Below are positions 1-4,961 of a stretch of 5,716 bases of DNA, piece by piece (within the stretch, counting starts at the first letter, position 1; each line of letters opens with the position of its first letter). The notes under the pieces are model-generated. The model was not told the origin of the DNA, searched no databases, and saw only the letters and a program-made list of their open reading frames with translations. The position numbers and the translations under genes were made by a program. The stretch covers positions 1 through 5,716 of the forward strand of contig CAMLIY010000199.1 of NCBI GenBank assembly GCA_946480125.1, in the 5' to 3' direction. The DNA comes from an uncultured Asticcacaulis sp. (GTDB taxonomy: Bacteria; Pseudomonadota; Alphaproteobacteria; Caulobacterales; Caulobacteraceae).

Positions 1-74
1 AGGGTGCTTGTTTTCAGGCCCAAATCATTTAAGGCTTCGAGCAGTTTTTCAGGCGTGTAAAGGGGATCGGTCAT
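1..74 (-). CDS. N-terminal fragment of a probable YbaK/ProX-type prolyl-tRNA editing protein (partial)
   Basis: An open frame runs from an ATG at 74-72 off the left edge, so only the first 24 residues are visible; they begin MTDPLYTPEKLLEALNDL. A Shine-Dalgarno AAAGG sits 7 nt upstream of the ATG on the minus strand (about 82-86), which supports a real start. The pattern of a threonine-proline, a leucine-rich first helix and then a 'LGLKTST' turn is how proteins of the YbaK/ProX family begin. Those proteins are free-standing deacylases that hydrolyse mischarged aminoacyl-tRNA such as alanyl-tRNA(Pro). The family name is inferred from this short stretch only, because the diagnostic body of the protein lies outside the window. 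That a gene starts here is more certain than its function. It is divergent from the DUF6065 gene, with 43 bp between the two start codons, so both promoters must be packed into or overlap the coding ends. Confidence 0.5.
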   Translation of the reverse strand, partial: MTDPLYTPEKLLEALNDLGLKTST

Positions 75-117
75 GCGACTGCCTTTACCGCAATCCTTTT
101 GACGATGGAACTGCCCG

Positions 118-888
118 ATGGACCTTGAGTGCTTTGTCATGACCACCTATCCGCCGGAAATCGTGCCCGGCCGACCGGAACGCGACTGGATGGATGGCTT
201 TCAATCGCGCTTCCCTTATCGCTGCCTGCCGCTGACCATGGCAAATACCACCGGCTGGGAAATTCTCTGCCCGACCGACATCACCATCATCTGGAACGGC
301 GGCATCGGCAAAAATGACCTGACCATTAGCTGCGACGCCGATCCGGATTATAATCTCGAACATCTGGTATCATCGCACTTCACCCACGGCGTCCTGACCT
401 TCCACACCGGCTATATGTTCCGCACCCCGCCGGGCTATGCCGTACAGGCCTCCGGTGCGCCCAACCAGGTCAAGGATGGTATAGCGCCGCTCACCGGACT
501 GGTCGAGACCGACTGGCTGCCCTTCCCGTTCACTATGAACTGGCTGATGACGCGGCCGGGTATGGTCACCTTCAAAAAGGGCGAACCGTTCTGCTTTATC
601 CAGGTGGTGCAGCATAAGGGTCAGGATGACATTCAGCCGGTGATCAAGTCACTGGAAAGCGATCCGGACTTCAAGAAGCAGTTCGACGCCTGGGCGAAAA
701 CACGGCAGGAATTCAATGACAGCCTGGTCCGGCGTGATCCGGATGCGGTGAAAGAGGCGTGGCAGAAATTCTACTTCAAAGGCGAGAAACCGGACCCGAC
801 CGGACAGGTGGTTGAAAAGGTCGACGACCATATCAACCGCCGCCGACTCAAAACGCCGAAGGTTATTCGTCCGAAAAAGACACGGTAA
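118..888 (+). CDS. DUF6065 family protein of unknown function
   Basis: This is a complete 256-residue protein that I recognise as DUF6065, a family without an assigned function. The ATG at 118 is the first start after an in-frame stop at 100-102. A weak GATGGA lies 8 nt upstream, and the opening MDLECF fits the family N-terminus. Conserved-looking blocks are RDWMD (22-26), YRCLPLTMAN with GWEILCP (34-52), WNGG (59-62), GVLTFHTGYMFRTPPGY (91-107), VETDWLPFPFTMNW with TRPG (129-148) and KGEPFCF (154-160). The first 160 residues are rich in Trp, Phe, Tyr and Pro, suggesting a compact beta-rich fold. Residues 165-220 look helical and charged, and the last 20 residues are strongly basic (RRRLKTPK, RPKKTR), so nucleic-acid or membrane contact is possible but unproven. 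No signal peptide or membrane segment is seen, so a cytoplasmic location is likely. It appears monocistronic: a terminator follows 2 nt after the stop. Confidence 0.85.
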   Translation: MDLECFVMTTYPPEIVPGRPERDWMDGFQSRFPYRCLPLTMANTTGWEILCPTDITIIWNGGIGKNDLTISCDADPDYNLEHLVSSHFTHGVLTFHTGYMFRTPPGYAVQASGAPNQVKDGIAPLTGLVETDWLPFPFTMNWLMTRPGMVTFKKGEPFCFIQVVQHKGQDDIQPVIKSLESDPDFKKQFDAWAKTRQEFNDSLVRRDPDAVKEAWQKFYFKGEKPDPTGQVVEKVDDHINRRRLKTPKVIRPKKTR

Positions 889-890
889 GA

Positions 891-922
891 AAAAACCCTC
901 CTGAGCGATCAGGAGGGTTTTT
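891..922. terminator. Bidirectional intrinsic terminator shared by the DUF6065 and lipoprotein genes
   Basis: A perfect 14-bp inverted repeat (891-904 with 909-922) encloses a 4-nt loop. The stem core is CCCTCCTGA/TCAGGAGGG, and the ends are A5 and T5. In the plus transcript the loop reads GCGA, a GNRA tetraloop; in the minus transcript it reads UCGC. The plus strand has a T5 run at 918-922, and the minus strand gains a T6 run from A890-895, so the element can stop transcription both ways. It begins 2 nt after the DUF6065 stop and ends 6 nt before the lipoprotein stop (929-931), so it fills almost the whole convergent gap. Confidence 0.93.
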
Positions 923-928
923 GTCGGC

Positions 929-1477
929 TTATCTGACAACCGGTGCGGGCCGGATGATGCTTGGCTCCAGATTGGCCCTGACGGCGCGGGCGTCATAGGC
1001 ACGCGGATCGGTGTCAGGCTTGGCGCCCTTGTGCATCAGGATTTCGGCCGTGGCTTCATAGCGAGAATAAACCACTGTATCCGCGCCCCAATCGGCGCCA
1101 TAGGCCCCCCAACGGCTCCAGCGGCTGCGACCGTAGAAACGCCACGAAAAACTGTTCATGAAGGGATCGTCAAAAGTCGTGGCGCGCTTCTTTTCATCGG
1201 TATTGCGGTTGATGACTTCAAACCAGTCATAACCCGAATTGATGGTGACTTCCGCCGCACGGTACAGCAGATAATTTTCCACTGTCTCGCGCTTGGTCAT
1301 GTCATTGCCGGCGAAGCTCAGGCGGTAACGATTATCCTCGATGCGGACCTCGGAATAGCCACGCTGGTTGGCGGGCGAAGCCGTCGCTGCCACGGGTTGA
1401 TAGGGTGTGGGCGTGGCACAGGCCGACAATACGGTCAGGCTGGCGACGGCCAGGAAGGCGAGGCTCAGGTGTTTCAT
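929..1477 (-). CDS. CC0125/CC1285-type small outer-membrane lipoprotein
   Basis: This is a 182-residue secreted lipoprotein. The chosen start is the ATG at 1477-1475. GGGGAG lies 7 nt upstream, and from this start the protein opens directly with a signal peptide: Lys-His, a hydrophobic stretch (4-17) and the lipobox LSAC with Cys20 as the lipidated residue. Alanine at +2 predicts sorting to the outer membrane. An in-frame ATG 33 nt further upstream is rejected because it overlaps the -10 box of the promoter. The mature part carries RGYSEVRIEDNRYRLSFAGN (39-58), TKRETVENYLLYRAAE (61-76) and GYDWFEV (82-88). This matches my recollection of the Caulobacter CC0125/CC1285 lipoprotein family, whose function is unknown. 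Residues 113-131 form a Trp/Gly/Arg-rich patch (SRWSRWG, GADWG). It is convergent with DUF6065 and shares its terminator. It appears to be a single-gene unit with its own promoter. Confidence 0.88.
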   Translation of the reverse strand: MKHLSLAFLAVASLTVLSACATPTPYQPVAATASPANQRGYSEVRIEDNRYRLSFAGNDMTKRETVENYLLYRAAEVTINSGYDWFEVINRNTDEKKRATTFDDPFMNSFSWRFYGRSRWSRWGAYGADWGADTVVYSRYEATAEILMHKGAKPDTDPRAYDARAVRANLEPSIIRPAPVVR

Positions 1478-1508
1478 GGTATAACTCCCCACATACAAAC
1501 TTTTACAC

Positions 1509-1536
1509 ATATTAACCTTCGAACCTGTGCCGTCAA
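1509..1536 (-). promoter_or_regulatory. Sigma70-type promoter of the lipoprotein gene
   Basis: On the minus strand TTGACG (1536-1531) is separated by 16 bp from TAATAT (1514-1509). The -35 box matches 5 of 6 consensus bases and the -10 box matches 4 of 6. The predicted transcript would begin near 1502, giving a leader of roughly 25 nt before the ATG at 1477 with its GGGGAG ribosome site. The fit of promoter, leader and ribosome site is good, but there are no expression data. Confidence 0.6.
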
Positions 1537-1579
1537 TGTGGCAATATTAGGCCGTCCGTAATGCGGGCATAAGGGGTCG

Positions 1580-2251
1580 CTACATCCGGAGCAGTTCCAT
1601 GCCGGCGTGCCAGATGATAATGGCGGCAATCCCCATCAGAATCAGGCAGACGCCGAGGTCGAACACCTGCTTTTTCTTCGGGTCGCTGAGAGTGTGCGAC
1701 AGGGTGACGGCCGCCAGGCCATAGGTCGTCATGGTGATCGTATCCATGCCAATGGCGGTAGCGGCGAAAGCCACCATTTGCGGCGGCACGGCGCGATGGA
1801 TATCGACAAACGGCGGCAGGACGGCGGTGAAGAACAAAGTCACCTTCGGATTGAGCAACTGGACCATGAAGCCGTCTTTGAACGTGGCGCTTAAGCTCCT
1901 GTTTGGGTCAGGCGCTGCGGTGAGGCTGGACTGGATGTTTTCATTTTTAATATCCAGCGCCGAACGAAAACCCTTGAAAGCCATCCCGCCGAGATATAGC
2001 CCGCCCGCCACCGCAACGATCTGGAACAGCAGAGGAAAGGCGGTCAGCAGGATTTGCAGACCGAAGGCGCAGGCAATGAACCAGATCAGCGACGCACAGT
2101 TCAGCCCGACCACTGCGGCAATAACCTTGCCCCTGCTTCGTCCCAGGCCGGTGCGAATAGCAAACAGATTGGCCGGTCCCGGTGTGATGGCCATGAAGAA
2201 CATGGTCACGAAGAAGGCCCAGTAGGTGTGTGGATCGATGAAGGAAAACAT
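1580..2251 (-). CDS. LysE/RhtB-family amino-acid exporter
   Basis: This is a complete 223-residue inner-membrane protein of the LysE (RhtB) translocator family, usual length about 200-220. Members export amino acids or related small metabolites by proton antiport; the substrate cannot be told from sequence here. Visible signatures are the early membrane segment with ITPGPAN (22-28), the small-residue-rich segments 43-63 and 70-90, the basic FKGFRSA stretch (92-98), LLNPKVTLFF (132-141) and two or more C-terminal hydrophobic segments (about 155-180 and 198-215). Residues 99-125 form a polar loop, probably cytoplasmic. The ATG at 2251 starts directly at the canonical N-terminus, but its ribosome site is poor (GGCGAAAG), and the start codon lies inside a 9-bp inverted repeat. 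It follows the metallophosphoesterase gene after 31 bp, so it may be the last gene of that operon. A functional link to the lipid enzymes is not evident. No strong terminator is seen downstream. Confidence 0.9.
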   Translation of the reverse strand: MFSFIDPHTYWAFFVTMFFMAITPGPANLFAIRTGLGRSRGKVIAAVVGLNCASLIWFIACAFGLQILLTAFPLLFQIVAVAGGLYLGGMAFKGFRSALDIKNENIQSSLTAAPDPNRSLSATFKDGFMVQLLNPKVTLFFTAVLPPFVDIHRAVPPQMVAFAATAIGMDTITMTTYGLAAVTLSHTLSDPKKKQVFDLGVCLILMGIAAIIIWHAGMELLRM

Positions 2252-2271
2252 GCTTTCGCCATAGCATGTTT
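2246..2271 (-). promoter_or_regulatory. Inverted repeat spanning the lysE-type start codon
   Basis: AAACATGCT (2246-2254) and AGCATGTTT (2263-2271) form a perfect 9-bp inverted repeat with an 8-nt spacer. In the minus-strand mRNA the start codon (2251-2249) lies in the 3' arm, and the only candidate ribosome site (GGCGAA) lies in the loop. A second, out-of-frame ATG lies in the 5' arm. The element could be a translation-limiting hairpin or an operator for a dimeric regulator; its function is inferred from position only. Confidence 0.4.
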
Positions 2272-2282
2272 CATTTGTAACT

Positions 2283-3068
2283 CTAGCCGGAAACCGCCGG
2301 CTTCACATGGGTAAGCGCCTCAAACACTGAGAACCGGCCATCGGCATAGCGCAATTGATCAATGCGCAGGGTGGTGCCGGTCAGTTCCAGCATATTGAAG
2401 CCTTGCGGCTGGCGGCGGATGCGCGTCGACATGCCGGTGGAGGCGCTGATGAACAGGGTCTTATGCGCTGCTTCCTGGCGTGTCTCGATATAGGCATGGT
2501 GCTGGTGGCCGGCGAGCACGATATCAATGCGCTGGTCGGCTATGGTTTGCAGCAGTTCTTTCGAATTGAAGACGGTGATATCAAGTGGAAATTCCTTGGG
2601 GCTCATCAAGGGATGATGCAGCACCAATATTCGCCAGGGAGCGGTAGCCGTCTCGAACGTTTTGGCGATCTCGCGGCGCTGTTTCGGGCTTACGGCCCCA
2701 TTGGCCCAGTTCCAGTGCGGCAGGATACGGCGGGCGGTATTGATGCCCTTGATATGGACAGGTCCTGCGGCCAGTTCGGGATCAAGCTCATCGATCAGGT
2801 GGCGTTTGTAGCGGCCAAACGGATCAATGAAACGCGTCAGGTCCATGCCGGGTAGGTCATGATTGCCGGGAATGACGAAGACCTCCATCGGCAGTTCATC
2901 GAAAAAGGCCCGCGCTGCGGCGAACTCGGCATCTGTGGCCGATTGGGTAATATCACCGCTGACAATGACCAGATGTGGTTTGGCGTCGATCAGATGCGCC
3001 AATAGGGCATCGCGCACCACCGGGTCATGGGCACCAAAATGCAGGTCTGAGATATGGGCAATTTTCAC
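2283..3068 (-). CDS. Calcineurin-like metallophosphoesterase, class III cyclic-nucleotide phosphodiesterase-like
   Basis: This is a complete 261-residue cytoplasmic phosphoesterase with every metal ligand motif of the family: DLH (8-10), GD (38-39), GNHD (68-71), HH (151-152) and GHQH (187-190). The pattern D-x-H, GD, GNHD, H, GHxH is that of the class III phosphodiesterases such as CpdA and Rv0805, which bind a di-metal centre and hydrolyse cAMP or other phosphodiesters. GNHD together with DLHFG argues against an LpxH lipid-A enzyme. The real substrate is unknown. Translation starts at a GTG (3068-3066) whose first bases overlap the TGA of the PAP2 gene in a GTGA 4-base overlap. An AGG lies 8 nt upstream, so translation is probably coupled. 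Placement after a lipid kinase and a lipid phosphatase suggests a phospholipid or phospho-head-group substrate as an alternative to cAMP. The C-terminus (about 205-255) forms the usual closing beta strands. Confidence 0.9.
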   Translation of the reverse strand: MKIAHISDLHFGAHDPVVRDALLAHLIDAKPHLVIVSGDITQSATDAEFAAARAFFDELPMEVFVIPGNHDLPGMDLTRFIDPFGRYKRHLIDELDPELAAGPVHIKGINTARRILPHWNWANGAVSPKQRREIAKTFETATAPWRILVLHHPLMSPKEFPLDITVFNSKELLQTIADQRIDIVLAGHQHHAYIETRQEAAHKTLFISASTGMSTRIRRQPQGFNMLELTGTTLRIDQLRYADGRFSVFEALTHVKPAVSG

Positions 3069-3871
3069 GTAACAAGCCTGTGGACTGCATAGCGCGTCAT
3101 ATCGGCGCTGTGATTGAAGACAATATTGAGACCCCCGGCAATAATGAGTGCGGCCACCGCCACCGCCAGAAGTTTCAGCGGCTCAACGGGTTCTGCGGGG
3201 CGCCACATATAAAAAAGACCCAGCAGGGCCAGCCAGGCCGAGCCGAAAAACAGCCCGCCGGCGACATCTGATAACCAGTGCGCGCCGACATAGAGGCGCG
3301 AAAAGGCAATCAGGCCCACGAAAAGTACGAGCGTTATAACCACCGGAATACGCAGTACGAAAGGCAGCTTGCGTGACATGATAATGATCAGAAAGCCATA
3401 TAGCACAGCGTTTGTGGTTGAATGACCGCTGGGGAATGAAAAGACGCTGACGCCATTATAGTGCATGTCGCCCGGTCTTGCGCGTTGCAAAGCCAGCTTG
3501 ATGGCGGAATTGATCAGCGATCCGCCGCCGGTCGCCATAAGCCAGTAAGCCAGGGTGTGCCAGGCGCGTTTATATACCAGCCACAAGGCCACGGCCGCCG
3601 CCACTGAGACCACGACCATTGTGTCGCCCAGCTCAGTCACGCCGATCAGAAAGCGATCCAGTCCCGCTGTGCGGAATCCTTGCAGAAACGCATAGGTGGC
3701 TTGATCGGGACCGGCGAAGGGATCACCCCACACCATATCCTCAACCACTTCGAAGAACAGCCACGCCGCCAGGAGGAGAATGACAGCAAACAACAGCAGC
3801 GCCCGCCATTCCTGACGAAGCGGCGCAGGCAAACGCCTGATCCGGGTGTCCAGCCACTGTTTTGCTGTCAT
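3065..3871 (-). CDS. PAP2-family membrane phosphatase
   Basis: This is a 268-residue polytopic inner-membrane phosphatase of the type 2 phosphatidic acid phosphatase superfamily. All three catalytic motifs are intact: Kx6RP (K125, R132, P133), PSGH (147-150) and SRx5Hx3D (S191, R192, H198, D202). H198 is the expected nucleophile. Family members remove phosphate from phosphatidate, undecaprenyl pyrophosphate, lipid A or sphingolipid phosphates; which one applies here cannot be read off. Hydrophobic segments lie at about 24-42, 84-101, 108-122, 153-166, 174-190, 203-222 and 232-250, with the active site predicted on the periplasmic side. I place the start at the ATG 3871-3869, which overlaps the kinase stop as ATGA and has AGGCGG 4 nt upstream. 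A longer frame from 3904 would add 11 residues without hydrophobic or conserved content. It is coupled on both sides, to the kinase and to the metallophosphoesterase. Confidence 0.92.
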   Translation of the reverse strand: MTAKQWLDTRIRRLPAPLRQEWRALLLFAVILLLAAWLFFEVVEDMVWGDPFAGPDQATYAFLQGFRTAGLDRFLIGVTELGDTMVVVSVAAAVALWLVYKRAWHTLAYWLMATGGGSLINSAIKLALQRARPGDMHYNGVSVFSFPSGHSTTNAVLYGFLIIIMSRKLPFVLRIPVVITLVLFVGLIAFSRLYVGAHWLSDVAGGLFFGSAWLALLGLFYMWRPAEPVEPLKLLAVAVAALIIAGGLNIVFNHSADMTRYAVHRLVT

Positions 3872-4776
3872 TGTGCCGCCTGCGGGATCAGCAGCTTGAC
3901 GCATTTTGGCTTCAGGCTGAAGCGCAGCGGTTCGGTCAGCTCCATCACCTCGCCGTCGATCGAGACCGGATCACGGCGCTGACGCGTTTTTACGGTGATG
4001 CGCCGGCCGGTCATCTCATTCAGGTCGGGGTCTTTCAGCCAGTTTCCGACCAGCAGACGCGTGAGGAAACGCAGGCGGGAAATGTGCGTGCGGGTCTCCG
4101 GCGCATAGACCGCCAGTTCGCCGCCGGTCAGGCTGGCGCGCTTGAAATTGCTCTGGGTCCAGATCGAGCTTTCGGCGAAACGGTTGTTGGAGACCACCAG
4201 CGCCGGCGTGCGGATATGGTGTTTGCCGCCGTCGATCTTCACCGACATACGGCGGCCGTCATTCTGTTCAAGGTTTTGCAGCACAAAGACGAACATGCGC
4301 GGAATCAGCAGCAGATCATTGCCCTGTCGGCTTTCCTCGCGGAAAACCGAGGCTTCCGGCATGGTGCCGATACTGGCGCAACACAGGAATATTTCGCCAT
4401 TGACGAAGCCGGCATCGACGGCTTCGCAGCGGAAAGCTGTGGCATAGGCCGAAAGCGCCTGTTGCAGATTAATGATGCCGATATCGTGGGCCAGCAGGTT
4501 CATGGTGCCGAAGGGCAGCACACCAAAGGCCTTGTTATGCTTTGACAGGGTACGAGCGCTTTCGCGGATAGTACCATCGCCACCGCCGACCAGAAGAGGC
4601 GCGGCATCACGGCTCAGGCGCACCAGTTCGTCATGCATGTTTTCGGGTTCGCAGAAACACAGGGCCTTTACCTGTATGCCACTGGTCTCGATGGCGTTTT
4701 CAATCGCGGCCTGACCCATATTGAGGACCGTGCCCGATTTGCCATTGATGAGAATATTGAACGCCTGATCTGTCAT
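3868..4776 (-). CDS. Diacylglycerol-kinase-family lipid kinase
   Basis: This is a 302-residue cytoplasmic or peripheral-membrane kinase of the DAGK catalytic family (YegS/BmrU/DgkB-like), normal in length. Members transfer the ATP gamma-phosphate to a lipid hydroxyl such as diacylglycerol, a sphingoid base or ceramide. Visible features are an N-terminal strand with NGKSG (11-15, usually NPxSG), the nucleotide-binding GGGDGT (64-69), PFGTMNLLAHD (88-98, in the place of the usual PLGT.N.. motif) and the C-terminal SIDGE (272-276). The start is the ATG at 4776-4774 because AAGGAG lies 9 nt upstream. An in-frame ATG at 4797 has no ribosome site and would leave AAGGAG inside the gene. It is the first gene of the operon; its TGA overlaps the PAP2 start (ATGA). 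Fused PAP2/DAGK proteins are known in actinobacteria, which supports a functional pair. The substrate is uncertain; a ceramide-kinase-like role, known in Caulobacter for another DAGK-like enzyme, is one possibility. Confidence 0.9.
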   Translation of the reverse strand: MTDQAFNILINGKSGTVLNMGQAAIENAIETSGIQVKALCFCEPENMHDELVRLSRDAAPLLVGGGDGTIRESARTLSKHNKAFGVLPFGTMNLLAHDIGIINLQQALSAYATAFRCEAVDAGFVNGEIFLCCASIGTMPEASVFREESRQGNDLLLIPRMFVFVLQNLEQNDGRRMSVKIDGGKHHIRTPALVVSNNRFAESSIWTQSNFKRASLTGGELAVYAPETRTHISRLRFLTRLLVGNWLKDPDLNEMTGRRITVKTRQRRDPVSIDGEVMELTEPLRFSLKPKCVKLLIPQAAQ

Positions 4777-4802
4777 GCCGCCGCACTCCTTGTACATGCG
4801 GC

Positions 4803-4842
4803 TGTATAGAGCAAAACAGGCTGCAAAGATTCAATGCGTCAA
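4803..4842 (-). promoter_or_regulatory. Weak promoter candidates upstream of the kinase operon
   Basis: On the minus strand there is a TTGACG (4842-4837) and, nearer the gene, TATACA (4808-4803). They are 28 bp apart, too far to pair as one sigma70 promoter. TTGACG has only poor -10 partners at 16-18 bp, and TATACA lacks a convincing -35. A GANTC site (GATTC, 4828-4832), the CcrM methylation motif in Caulobacterales, lies between them. A promoter is expected here because the operon starts just downstream, but its exact position is not settled. Confidence 0.25.
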
Positions 4843-4881
4843 GTCATGGGGTTTGGGGCCTGCGGCCCCAATACTTCCTCT

Positions 4882-4926
4882 ATCTTTTCCTGCTTAAGGC
4901 CCTTTGGGCCTAAGGCAGGAAAAGAT
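4882..4926. repeat. Long central hairpin, about 20 paired bases
   Basis: The outer part, ATCTTTTCCTG (4882-4892) with CAGGAAAAGAT (4916-4926), is a perfect 11-bp stem. A bulged G4915, three pairs (4893-4895 with 4912-4914) and a bulged A4896 follow. A 6-bp stem AGGCCC/GGGCCT (4897-4902 with 4906-4911) closes on a TTT loop. No T-run follows on either strand, so it is not a textbook intrinsic terminator. Confidence 0.8.
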
Positions 4927-4936
4927 TAAGACAGAT

Positions 4937-4955
4937 GTGGGGTCACGGACCCCAC
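4937..4955 (-). terminator. Stem-loop just downstream of argG, possible transcription end
   Basis: GTGGGGTC (4937-4944) pairs perfectly with GACCCCAC (4948-4955) around a 3-nt loop and begins 6 nt after the argG stop. A strong GC stem in this position often marks the 3' end of an mRNA. There is no immediate U-tract; the next pyrimidine-rich stretch comes only about 10-20 nt later. Termination or 3'-end protection is therefore plausible, not certain. Confidence 0.4.
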
Positions 4956-4961
4956 GCCCCG

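Larger units (their letters stand above)
4848..4960. repeat. Composite palindromic block with three stem-loops between argG and the kinase operon
   Basis: Three inverted repeats lie side by side: 4853-4860/4864-4871 (8 bp, 3-nt loop), 4882-4902/4906-4926 (long, with two bulges) and 4937-4944/4948-4955 (8 bp, 3-nt loop). The outer edges are also complementary: GGGG-TTT-GGGG (4848-4858) faces CCCC-ACG-CCCC (4950-4960), so the 113 bp could also fold as one large cruciform with a central arm. It has no coding frame of note. Such G/C-tract palindromes resemble dispersed extragenic palindromes (REP or MITE-like), but other copies cannot be looked for in this window. Confidence 0.6.

Noticed and set aside
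1501..1536. Possible LexA (GTTC-N7-GTTC) or CtrA (TTAA-N7-TTAA) site around TTAACCTTCGAACC
   Set aside because: Only half-sites are present; the second half at the required spacing does not match.
1031..1561. Plus-strand open frame of 176 codons opposite the lipoprotein gene
   Set aside because: It covers the lipoprotein coding region and its promoter on the other strand, and shows no domain or ribosome site.
1731..2225. Plus-strand open frame of 164 codons opposite the LysE gene
   Set aside because: It is antisense to a well-recognised membrane protein and has no family resemblance; it arises from codon bias.
1947..2267. Alternative minus-strand frame starting at an ATG just upstream of the LysE start
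   Set aside because: It runs out of frame through the LysE gene, with His/Arg-rich meaningless content; its ATG is merely the other arm of the inverted repeat.
2283..3068. LpxH (UDP-diacylglucosamine hydrolase) identity for the metallophosphoesterase
   Set aside because: The DLHFG and GNHD motifs and the GHQH ending fit class III cyclic-nucleotide phosphodiesterases better than the GNRD pattern of LpxH.
3862..4545. Long plus-strand open frame of 227 codons opposite the lipid kinase
   Set aside because: It is a mirror of the kinase gene, with low-complexity Arg/Gln/His-rich content, no ribosome site and no recognisable motif; the kinase on the other strand has complete family motifs.
4848..4942. 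G-quadruplex in the GGGGTTTGGGG region
   Set aside because: Only two adjacent G-tracts occur; further G runs are tens of bases away and are better explained as hairpin arms.
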